Source: a virus
Length of the DNA stretch: 38,319 bases
Strand: one strand, 5' to 3'
IMG/VR virus record: IMGVR_UViG_3300030110_005318
Span: 1 to 38,319 of that record
The position numbers and the translations under genes were made by a program. The notes below the pieces were generated by a model. The model ran no database searches, was not told the DNA's origin, and saw nothing but the letters and a program-made list of their open reading frames with translations. How positions within the stretch are numbered: the first letter of the stretch is position 1; every line of letters starts with the position of its first letter. Below are positions 1-6,477 of this stretch, in pieces.

Positions 1-42
1 CATTGCTTTAACTGCTTGCTCTTGATGTGGTCTTAGTTGCAT
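1..42 (-). CDS. Superfamily II helicase-like protein, N-terminal fragment
   Basis: Only the first 14 codons lie in the window; the gene runs off the left edge. The visible peptide is MQLRPHQEQAVKAM. LRPHQ-x-x-A is the usual opening of many SF2 DNA helicases and translocases (DEAD/DEAH, Type I/III restriction-type and SNF2-like), where it sits just before Walker A. An AGGAAA Shine-Dalgarno sequence lies a few bases before the ATG, and a TGCTATAAT promoter overlaps the end of the preceding gene. It follows the methyltransferase-like gene on the same strand after 22 bases, so it may belong to the same modification cassette. The motor motifs are outside the window, so the exact helicase family is unknown. 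The fibre and tail genes nearby give no hint of function. Confidence 0.55.
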   Translation of the reverse strand, partial: MQLRPHQEQAVKAM

Positions 43-63
43 AGATTTCCTGTTGATATACTT

Positions 64-91
64 ATTATAGCAAACGTGTGAGTGGTGTGTC
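64..91 (-). promoter_or_regulatory. Putative extended -10 promoter for the helicase-like gene
   Basis: On the minus strand TGCTATAAT (TATAAT at 64-69) forms a textbook extended -10 element 21 bases before the helicase ATG. No good -35 box is visible at 86-91. The promoter overlaps the stop codon of the methyltransferase-like gene. The 11-mer TTATTATAGCA (plus strand) is identical to that in the promoter at 1244, and the decamer ACACACCACT lies upstream in both. Read by eye only; activity is inferred. Confidence 0.5.
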
Positions 92-619
92 TATGTCCTG
101 TGACACATTTTTAATTGTCACATCACTATATGACATTGTGATACCACCACCCCAATTACGTTGTGTATGAACTGCTGCAAGTTGAAATCCAAGTGGTGGC
201 CAAGGTTTTGGTGGTGTGTCTACACAATAAAACTCTTTCATTCCAAACCCATACTCTCTCATATCTCTAATTCTTTTCTTTGTGGTGTAATGATTAATTG
301 TAGTTAGATATACTATATTATCTGCAATCTTCATACCATGTTCCAAAAACTTCTGCATCTTTGACCATGGTGGATTTGTGATAATCCAATCAACTTTTCT
401 ATGATATGTAAAGAAGTCTCTACCTTCTCCTATCTCACACCAATCTTTTGTATGTGGATAAACTGCATCAAAATTATCATAAAACACACCTCCACCCCTT
501 GATGGGTCAAGTATCACTCCTGTAGGATTATAATGGTTGATTATATCTTTGGCAAGATACTGTGGTGTCATTACCAAATCTTTCTCTGGTGTGTTCTTAG
601 GTGGGCAAAATGCTCTCAT
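65..619 (-). CDS. DNA N6-adenine methyltransferase-like protein (NPPW type)
   Basis: A 184-residue protein with class I SAM-dependent methyltransferase motifs. These are MTPQYLAKDIINH at 17-29 (motif X-like), LDPSRGGGVFYD at 37-48 (motif I, DPxxGxG form), GRDFF at 66-70, and NPPW at 82-85 (motif IV, the catalytic signature of N6-adenine and some N4-cytosine DNA methyltransferases). It is short for a stand-alone methylase and shows no obvious target-recognition domain after motif IV, so specificity may come from a partner or from the compact C-terminus. The start codon overlaps the stop of the upstream nuclease-like gene as ATGA, which indicates translational coupling. It could protect phage DNA, modify host DNA or serve a phage restriction-modification system. 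The fold is well supported; substrate and role are inferred. Confidence 0.75.
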   Translation of the reverse strand: MRAFCPPKNTPEKDLVMTPQYLAKDIINHYNPTGVILDPSRGGGVFYDNFDAVYPHTKDWCEIGEGRDFFTYHRKVDWIITNPPWSKMQKFLEHGMKIADNIVYLTTINHYTTKKRIRDMREYGFGMKEFYCVDTPPKPWPPLGFQLAAVHTQRNWGGGITMSYSDVTIKNVSQDIDTPLTRLL

Positions 620-1221
620 TTATTGAATGTTCTGGTCTTTGATGCTACTGTAAGTTTAATAGTCTTTGCTTCATATTCTACACCAGAATCTACAAGTTTG
701 TCAATATTGAATGAACATTGCACTCTACGTTGTTTCTTACTGTCAACTTTAGGATGTATAGACATCAATGCGTTACTATCCTCAACAATATTCTTTAATA
801 TTTGTCTCTCTACCTTTGTCTCTTGCTGTCCTTCTAGTCCTACAGGAATACTCTTGATGTATGAGTCAAACTCTCTAAGTTTTTCGTATGTCATCTTACC
901 CCATAGTAATGATTCATGCTCTGGTTTGATGTGGAATGTATATTCTGTGTGGAATACCTTGTTGTCTCCTACCTGTTTCCACTGTCCTATAACTATGTCA
1001 TACTCTAACTCTGCACGTCTTCTGAGTATATCTCCACAATCTACCTTTCTACCTTTTGCAGTTTTGATACTGACATCTATATCTGAGAGTAAACCTTTAA
1101 CGATGTCCATAGATGATGTGTAACCATTGGACTTACGTTTATCATATTCCTTTTTACTGAGTCCAGTAATCTCACGAGTCTTGATGTCTTCAAAAAGATT
1201 ACCATGTGCTTGGACTTCCAT
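616..1221 (-). CDS. Putative PD-(D/E)XK restriction-endonuclease-like protein
   Basis: A 201-residue soluble protein of uncertain family. HGNLFED (6-12) resembles the first helix of PD-(D/E)XK nucleases, where a conserved Glu (E11) sits in a GxxFE context. MDIVKG (D39) followed by DVSIKTAK (K53) and VDCGDILRR (60-68) resembles the active-site strand pair and following helix seen in some phage and Type II restriction enzymes. ELEYDIVIGQWKQ (71-83) looks like the next core strand. The acidic residue two before K53 is replaced by Ser, so an active centre is not certain. It has its own TGCTATAAT promoter and overlaps the methyltransferase-like gene by ATGA, a typical restriction-modification arrangement. 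Start chosen at the ATG 22 bases downstream of the -10 box. A hypothetical protein with another DNA-related role remains possible. Confidence 0.5.
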   Translation of the reverse strand: MEVQAHGNLFEDIKTREITGLSKKEYDKRKSNGYTSSMDIVKGLLSDIDVSIKTAKGRKVDCGDILRRRAELEYDIVIGQWKQVGDNKVFHTEYTFHIKPEHESLLWGKMTYEKLREFDSYIKSIPVGLEGQQETKVERQILKNIVEDSNALMSIHPKVDSKKQRRVQCSFNIDKLVDSGVEYEAKTIKLTVASKTRTFNK

Positions 1222-1243
1222 ATTCTTTGTTGTATATACTATT

Positions 1244-1271
1244 ATTATAGCACTTTATGTTAAATATTCAA
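1244..1271 (-). promoter_or_regulatory. Putative sigma70-type promoter of the nuclease/methylase cassette
   Basis: On the minus strand TTGAAT (1266-1271) and TATAAT (1244-1249) are separated by 16 bases, and the -10 is extended (TGCTATAAT). It lies 22 bases upstream of the ATG at 1221. AAAGTGCTATAA is also shared with the late-type promoter of gp26 (35971-35982), so phage-stage timing is ambiguous. Confidence 0.6.
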
Positions 1272-1285
1272 GTGGTGTGTGCCAG

Positions 1286-1302
1286 CATGGTAACTGACCA
1301 TG
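1286..1302. other. Small perfect stem-loop CATGGT/ACCATG
   Basis: Six-base perfect inverted repeat (1286-1291 with 1297-1302, five-base loop) between the terminator-like hairpin and the promoter of the nuclease-like gene. It could be an operator or part of a compound terminator; the sequence gives no further clue. Confidence 0.3.
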
Positions 1303-1334
1303 TGTGAAAATGTCTTACTTTGATACAAGTAAGA
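1303..1334 (-). terminator. Weak rho-independent terminator after the oxygenase genes
   Basis: On the minus strand TCTTACTT and AAGTAAGA (1327-1334 with 1313-1320) form a perfect 8-bp stem with a 6-base loop, followed by CATTTT. It lies 36 bases beyond the stop codon of the 230-residue oxygenase gene and before the promoter at 1244. The stem is AT-rich and the T run short, so termination may be partial. It would separate the fibre/oxygenase transcript from the nuclease/methylase cassette. The 148-base gap 1222-1369 otherwise holds only the small stem-loop and the promoter. Confidence 0.45.
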
Positions 1335-1369
1335 ATCCTATAATTCTACAACAGTTCATGACCTCTGGT

Positions 1370-2062
1370 TCAATATTTTTTCCAATACTTATCTGATATA
1401 TACCCAACAGAATAACCAAACTCATTGTCCTTCAGTATTGTAGTTACATCACCCACTATAGCAAGTCTCTCACCTGTGAAACTACAACCTGTGAATCGTG
1501 TGCTGTGGCACAAATTACTCGGAAACAATGCGATAGAACCCTCTGGTGGATGAACAAAGAAAGTTTGTGCATTAAGTTCATTATATTTGTTTACTATTGT
1601 TCTCTCTTCATTATCGTCTTCAACATTCATTGCACCAAATAATATATTTTTACTATAATTATTTTCAAATTCAAGACAATGTGCATTATCAGGCATATTT
1701 AAATAATATGCAAATGACACATGACTTGTTGAATGTATATGCCATCTTATCTGGTCTTCAGGTTTTCTTGCTCTTGATAACCAAGATTTTGTAATTGCAT
1801 AATCAAATATATCTCGATATTGTAAAACATCACATACATAAGTTTTTACATGAGATACCACCTCTTTGAATAAATCATCCAGACTATCCTCTAGATGAAT
1901 GAGTGGTTTAACAATATTCTCACTTACAGTATTATCAATACTACTCTCGTCATAATCAAATTTTGGATATAACTTATAAAAGTCATTCTTATATTTCTCG
2001 TGGTTATTCATCTGACCCACATATATTGTGGTGGGAAATATATTAAATATTTCAAATTTCAT
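1370..2062 (-). CDS. Putative 2OG-Fe(II) oxygenase (TIGR02466/PF13759-like)
   Basis: A 230-residue protein whose layout fits the phage/bacterial putative 2OG-Fe(II) oxygenase family. It has FPTTIY near the N-terminus (9-14), a central RWHIHSTSHVSFAYYLN (106-122) that matches the family W-x-H-x-H...SxxYYL segment, and EGSIALFPSNLCHST (174-188) matching G-x-L-x-LFPS-x-L-x-H, followed by GERLAI with R199. H108, H110 and H186 are the likely iron ligands and R199 the likely 2-oxoglutarate partner. The family forms a double-stranded beta-helix that couples oxidation of a substrate to 2OG decarboxylation. The substrate is unknown; protein, nucleotide or sugar hydroxylation are all possible. It is the last gene of the fibre-end operon, six bases after the next oxygenase-like gene and just before a terminator-like hairpin. 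Confidence 0.7.
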   Translation of the reverse strand: MKFEIFNIFPTTIYVGQMNNHEKYKNDFYKLYPKFDYDESSIDNTVSENIVKPLIHLEDSLDDLFKEVVSHVKTYVCDVLQYRDIFDYAITKSWLSRARKPEDQIRWHIHSTSHVSFAYYLNMPDNAHCLEFENNYSKNILFGAMNVEDDNEERTIVNKYNELNAQTFFVHPPEGSIALFPSNLCHSTRFTGCSFTGERLAIVGDVTTILKDNEFGYSVGYISDKYWKKY

Positions 2063-2068
2063 AATGAT

Positions 2069-2560
2069 TTACAATTTAACCTCTGCATCACGATTTACAT
2101 CAACAAATAATATTTCTAGTGGTTTGTCAGAATAATTATATGCCTGATGTGTATAGTTCATAACATCACAAATCTGTGGTTTTCCCTCCCTCCACTTAAC
2201 AACTCCATCTTTTATGTTTATCCAATCCATATAACATTTATCACTATCAGGAACAGTAAGTGGTATTTGAATTCTTTTGTATGGGTATCGTAGAATATTA
2301 GGATCTTTGTGTGGTTTTAGTATGGTATTGGGGTAAAAAATAGTATAGTTTGAGAATAATATATCTTCGTTTTGATAGATTTCACGCACCTCATCAGTCA
2401 TTAATTTATCTCGTATTATTGTCGTTTTCTTTACTGATTTAATCCAATAATAATCTATATCTTTATTTGAATAACCATCTATCGTAGGAGCTTTTTTAAC
2501 TGGAAACTCAACTTCTTTTGCCCAATTATATAATGTTTCTAGATCATTCTTTGTTATCAT
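2069..2560 (-). CDS. Aspartyl/asparaginyl hydroxylase-like 2OG-Fe(II) oxygenase
   Basis: A 163-residue single-domain protein. LKPHKDPN (81-88) supplies an H-x-D metal motif (H84, D86), KRIQIPL (95-101) matches the R-x-x-x-PL strand of aspartyl/asparaginyl beta-hydroxylase-like proteins, and DVMNYTHQAYNYSDKP (132-147) supplies the distal His (H138) and the H-x-x-x-N-x-S pattern of that family. The C-terminal strand ILFVDV (150-155) corresponds to the usual RxxLxxDV. The Arg of that strand is not visible, so 2OG binding may rely on R96 or K147. Its ATG overlaps the stop of the upstream gene by one base (TAATG), so it is co-translated with the two unknown genes upstream. Substrate unknown; the position at the end of the fibre operon makes modification of a virion protein conceivable, but that is inference. 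Confidence 0.65.
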   Translation of the reverse strand: MITKNDLETLYNWAKEVEFPVKKAPTIDGYSNKDIDYYWIKSVKKTTIIRDKLMTDEVREIYQNEDILFSNYTIFYPNTILKPHKDPNILRYPYKRIQIPLTVPDSDKCYMDWINIKDGVVKWREGKPQICDVMNYTHQAYNYSDKPLEILFVDVNRDAEVKL

Positions 2561-3060
2561 TAATTTTGAAAGAAAATTCCCAACACACCTTGATTTAATT
2601 CTACACTATATTCCTTACTACTGTCAAGTTGAGCATATTCATATCTTTTCATAGTTTTATCATTTACTATAGGTTTCCCATTCAAACACACAAGAAAAGA
2701 GGGTTTCTTTAAATCTCGTATGAGTTTTAAATCTAATATTAATTCATCCTGTCGCACAAGTCTTCCTTCCCAATTCTGTTGTTTGTCAAGAGTGTTAAAA
2801 CCAACTAAATGAAAATCCTCTTGAGCATGAAACATTCTAAACTTATGCAAATAATCTCGAACATCTACAAAATCACCTTCATTCACCATTACATAATCCT
2901 CAGAGAACATAGTTCCTAACTTACCAATACCTTTGATACCATAATAATATATTGTATTTGAATCAACTGGATGCTCTGCTAGAACATAATCCTTTTTTCC
3001 AATATTAACACATAATGAAAAATCATTCCCTACTCTATAAAATCTTCTACATGTTGTCAT
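2560..3060 (-). CDS. Unknown 166-residue phage protein
   Basis: I do not recognise this protein. It starts MTTCRRFYRVGND and alternates short hydrophobic and charged segments (for example FSLCVNIGKKDYVLAEHP and VELNQGVLGIFFQN), which suggests a mostly beta-strand fold. There is no signal peptide or membrane segment. It overlaps the upstream gene by ATGA (3057-3060) and the downstream oxygenase gene by TAATG, so the three genes form a translationally coupled trio. That coupling hints at a partner role for the oxygenase, or at being a cofactor or tail-accessory protein, but nothing in the sequence fixes a function. Confidence 0.8.
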   Translation of the reverse strand: MTTCRRFYRVGNDFSLCVNIGKKDYVLAEHPVDSNTIYYYGIKGIGKLGTMFSEDYVMVNEGDFVDVRDYLHKFRMFHAQEDFHLVGFNTLDKQQNWEGRLVRQDELILDLKLIRDLKKPSFLVCLNGKPIVNDKTMKRYEYAQLDSSKEYSVELNQGVLGIFFQN

Positions 3061-3401
3061 AAATCAATTTTTTGTAATTCATTATCAAATCCAAACGGAA
3101 CTGAAATAACTTCCCCAATCAAGTCATCCAAATCTAGTGACTCAATTTCAGAGTTAGATTCATTTTCTGGTATTATACTCTCATTTTGCAAATCAGACAA
3201 TACCTTGTAAGAAACTATGGTTCGCAAACTCTCTTCTAAATTATCTACACTACTAAAATCTAGACGATCATATGGCACTACAAGAGCAGCAACCTCATCA
3301 ATTGGTTTATGTAAATTTTGACGACACATTCTTATATGAACTTGTCTCTGTTCAGGGTCGTTTTTAGTCACTTTAAAAATAATATTGATAGGAACATTCA
3401 T
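3057..3401 (-). CDS. Unknown 114-residue acidic phage protein
   Basis: Not recognised. The N-terminal half (MNVPINIIFKVTKNDPEQRQVHIRMC) looks like two beta strands. The C-terminal third is very acidic (ESNSEIESLDLDDLIGEVI). The start codon lies immediately after the stop of the glycine-rich fibre gene with no spacer, and its stop overlaps the next gene as ATGA. Being right behind a glycine-rich adhesin, it could be a fibre-assembly or accessory protein, as small genes often follow fibre genes in T4-like phages. That is inference from position only. No cysteine clusters, membrane segments or known motifs are seen. Confidence 0.75.
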   Translation of the reverse strand: MNVPINIIFKVTKNDPEQRQVHIRMCRQNLHKPIDEVAALVVPYDRLDFSSVDNLEESLRTIVSYKVLSDLQNESIIPENESNSEIESLDLDDLIGEVISVPFGFDNELQKIDL

Positions 3402-4475
3402 TCAATTATCTATATTACTTTGATTCACAGCAGTCGTTCCAGTTCTAGTTCCTGATCCTGTTATTGTGGGAATTGTTGCTTTTACTGTAACAATAGAATG
3501 TCCATGTAATCCTCCAAGTCCACCTGCTCCACCAGCAGCAGTTCCACTAGGTGCTCTTCCTGCAGCACCTATACCTTGAGCAGTGTTGTCACCACCATGA
3601 CCACCAGCACCAGATGAATCGTTAGGTACTCCTCCATTACCTCCTACAAAGAAACTCTCCGCATCTCCTCCACTACCACCTGCTCTTGGGGCAGGACCTC
3701 CACTCTTTCCTGATCCAATAGGAACACCAGCACCACCGCCACCTCCTCCACCACTAGAGGTTACATATGTTGAACTTTTTTTACCTGACGATCTATTTTC
3801 ACCTTTACCACTTCCACCACCACCACCACCAAATCCAGACCTTATCTGACCATCATTGATAATAGAAACAATAGTATCAGATTTAGTTATTCCAATCGCA
3901 GAAGTTCCGTCATCAGCAGCTCCACCAGCAATATTTCCACTTCCACCACCTTTTCCACCATCACCACCAGAACCTGAAACTAATCCATTTGTTCCAATCT
4001 TAATTACCACCTCTTGGTTTGCCGCCCAATTACCAGTGATTAATGCACTAGTGTTTATATTAATCGTCTCTGGTGTGAATAATTTTTTTCTCGCACCTAT
4101 ATTTTTGTTAATATCTGCTATAATTTTTGCCCCAACAATATTACTAGTATTTGGTATATCTTCCTGAAAACCACCAATACTTGTAACAACTCCCGACCCT
4201 TGTTTAAATCTTGTTTTAATATTTTGTCCAGTTTTCCCATCTACTCTATCTTGATCATAAAAATTAACCACTACATTGAGTTTCTTACCAATAAAATCAC
4301 TAAACCTTATCTGTCCAGACTGAGGTATTCCAGTATCTAATGGTTGATTACTTAAAGATCCACCATCAGCAGTATTACTCCACTGCACTCGATAAGCACC
4401 AAATGATGAAGTATTACCAAATTCATTTTGAATTTCTAAAAAACTTATTGAGTTTCCTGCACCAGGTAATGCCAT
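3402..4475 (-). CDS. Glycine-rich tail fibre tip / adhesin-like protein
   Basis: A 357-residue virion protein. The N-terminus (ISFLEIQNEFG at 10-20 and IPQSGQIRFSDFIGKKL at 50-66) matches a module common at the start of phage fibre proteins (SFSDIQxEFG...IPxSGxIxxSDFxGK). Residues about 165-325 are dominated by glycine-rich runs, such as GSGGDGGKGGGSG (168-180), FGGGGGGSGKG (215-225), GGGGGGGAG (242-250), GGAGGLGGLHGHS (315-327), with short variable segments between them. This is the composition expected of a polyglycine-II sandwich, the receptor-binding fold of the gp38 adhesin of T2/S16-type phages. The variable loops would then determine host range. It is the last fibre gene of the block, followed without a gap by a small acidic protein. 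A glycine-rich fibre shaft rather than a tip is the alternative. Confidence 0.65.
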   Translation of the reverse strand: MALPGAGNSISFLEIQNEFGNTSSFGAYRVQWSNTADGGSLSNQPLDTGIPQSGQIRFSDFIGKKLNVVVNFYDQDRVDGKTGQNIKTRFKQGSGVVTSIGGFQEDIPNTSNIVGAKIIADINKNIGARKKLFTPETININTSALITGNWAANQEVVIKIGTNGLVSGSGGDGGKGGGSGNIAGGAADDGTSAIGITKSDTIVSIINDGQIRSGFGGGGGGSGKGENRSSGKKSSTYVTSSGGGGGGGAGVPIGSGKSGGPAPRAGGSGGDAESFFVGGNGGVPNDSSGAGGHGGDNTAQGIGAAGRAPSGTAAGGAGGLGGLHGHSIVTVKATIPTITGSGTRTGTTAVNQSNIDN

Positions 4476-4487
4476 AATTTTTCTTAG

Positions 4488-6467
4488 TTAAACGTTTGCC
4501 CAAGCAGATCCATTATAAAATTTAAGATTTTCTGATTCAATGTTAAACACCAGAGCTCCCACTCTCATTCCAACCAATGCTGCTTCTTGACTGTTATTAA
4601 CTGTTGGTAAATAAGCATACATTCGATTCGCAGAAGCACCAGTTGCACCTTGACCAGCAGCACTGAAGTCCACAACAGCTTGAGGATTTGTTGTTCCAAC
4701 ACCAACTGAACCAAGTGTTACTTTTGATTGTAGTGCATTTATATTGACAGTATCATCAATTCTAGTGGTTCCAATACCAATACTTCCATTATTAGATACA
4801 AATACTTTTGAAGATTCTTCACCACCTCCTCCAATAATATCAACTATATTTCCTGAATCAGGATTCTTATTAACTCCAAAACCATCAAATTGTGTATTTG
4901 TTTTATCTGTTACACTTATTGATGTGAAAGTTGAGATACCTGCCGTTGCGTTAACTAATCCAGTTACATTACCACTGACTAATCCAGTTAAATTTCCAGA
5001 TATTTCTGATGATGCCCCTGTCATTTCAAGATTACCCTTGACAGATAATTTACCAGCGACGAAAGAATCTGATGTTGTTGTTACAATACCTGCAACATGT
5101 AGTTTTTCTGTTGGGTCAGTTTTTCCGATTCCTAAATTACCTGTGTTACCCACCAAAGTCATTTTTGGAGCAGTTCCTTTAAACCATCTGAAATCACCAG
5201 CAGGTCCAGATATATTGTTTAAGTTAAGATAAAAATTAACGTTACCAGTGTCTGTGTTAATTAAATCTAATGACCTTCTCGTGCTATATCCAAATGAAGC
5301 ATTTTCATTACCATATCTAACAGATCCAAAGTGTGTTGATAATGTAGAAGCTCCACCATTCAAACTTGCAATATTTAATTGACCGTAAACTGATGCTCCG
5401 ACACTAATTGTTTCAAATTTCTTTACATTATCATTATATAATTCAACAGACCCATCATCTGTTCCCTTGAACATTGTCTCAGATGCAGACTTACTACTTT
5501 TTATTTCAACAGGATTTCCTTTAAGTGTAAGAGAATCAGAAGTTCCACCAGATGTTATTTCTCCTACAGTTGTAACTCCAGAAATACGAACATCATCTAA
5601 TTCAGTATGTCCGTCTACATCTAAATTACCATCTATCTCTACACCGTTATTAAAAGTGACAAAACCAACGAAATTTGCTTGTCCACCTGATTCAATTGTG
5701 ACACCAGTTCCAACTACAATTCCCTCTGTGAAAGTTGCTGCTGTTCCAGTAGGACCTGAAAAACTCTTAGCAGTGAGAATACCAGATACATTTACTTGAT
5801 CATCAATAACTACTGTTCCACCAGCAGAATCAATTGTTAGATTACCTGTAGAGGTGTCAATTTCATTATCACCTGTGATTCCAATTTGTATATTGTCAAC
5901 AGTTGCACCACCATTTGCATCAATCGCACCCGTAAATGTGGATGTTGATGATACAAATAAAGTTGACAATGATGTTAGACCAACAAATGTGCTGACACCA
6001 CTGACAGACAACTGATTTGCAAATAGTGTCCCAACACTTGTTGTAATTCCACTTAGTGTCGTAAATCCTACAAGTTTACTGTCACCCAACACCTCAAATT
6101 GTGATATGGGTGATAAAGTTCCGACACCAACTTTCGCAGTGGTTGATAATGATCCTGTATTTGCAATCCAACCATCGGTTGCAATCGCAACTATATTTGT
6201 CAAACCCGATGCATCACCAACAAATCTAGTCGCAGTCAAAACTCCTGAGACTGCATCAATTTTTATGTTTCCTGCAGTAATGACCCCAGTGACAACTGAT
6301 CCTGTTAAACTTGTGATTCCTGTTATACTTGCATTACCTCGAACGTCTAGCAATTTTTCTGGTTTGGTAGTTCCGATACCAACCAGACCAGCAGCATTGA
6401 CAACGAAATTATCATCATCAACCTGAACTCCATTTCTAAAATTAAATGACTTTGTATAGTTAGACAT
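4488..6467 (-). CDS. Tail fibre protein, 659 residues
   Basis: Opens with MSNYTKSFNFRNGVQVDDDNF and VGIGTTKPEKLLDVRG, a leader typical of marine T4-like phage fibre proteins. It continues with repetitive beta-strand units (ATxF-GxxSGLTN; GITTxxGTLFANQLSVSGVSTF around 145-165; SVELYNDNVKKFETISVGASVYG). Such units probably form a trimeric beta-rich shaft. The C-terminus (VGALVFNIESENLKFYNGSA, followed by W and V near the end) resembles the small tip motif that closes many fibre proteins; there is no S74 chaperone. Genes on both sides are 10-12 bases away on the same strand. Exact fibre (long, short or whisker-like) cannot be told. Low-complexity Thr/Ser/Gly composition is normal for this class. 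Confidence 0.75.
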   Translation of the reverse strand: MSNYTKSFNFRNGVQVDDDNFVVNAAGLVGIGTTKPEKLLDVRGNASITGITSLTGSVVTGVITAGNIKIDAVSGVLTATRFVGDASGLTNIVAIATDGWIANTGSLSTTAKVGVGTLSPISQFEVLGDSKLVGFTTLSGITTSVGTLFANQLSVSGVSTFVGLTSLSTLFVSSTSTFTGAIDANGGATVDNIQIGITGDNEIDTSTGNLTIDSAGGTVVIDDQVNVSGILTAKSFSGPTGTAATFTEGIVVGTGVTIESGGQANFVGFVTFNNGVEIDGNLDVDGHTELDDVRISGVTTVGEITSGGTSDSLTLKGNPVEIKSSKSASETMFKGTDDGSVELYNDNVKKFETISVGASVYGQLNIASLNGGASTLSTHFGSVRYGNENASFGYSTRRSLDLINTDTGNVNFYLNLNNISGPAGDFRWFKGTAPKMTLVGNTGNLGIGKTDPTEKLHVAGIVTTTSDSFVAGKLSVKGNLEMTGASSEISGNLTGLVSGNVTGLVNATAGISTFTSISVTDKTNTQFDGFGVNKNPDSGNIVDIIGGGGEESSKVFVSNNGSIGIGTTRIDDTVNINALQSKVTLGSVGVGTTNPQAVVDFSAAGQGATGASANRMYAYLPTVNNSQEAALVGMRVGALVFNIESENLKFYNGSAWANV

Positions 6468-6477
6468 TATTTCTTTT

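Noticed and set aside
533-1123. 196-codon plus-strand frame across the nuclease and methylase genes
   Set aside because: Overlaps two coupled genes with promoter support; its translation is Ser/Leu-rich and featureless.
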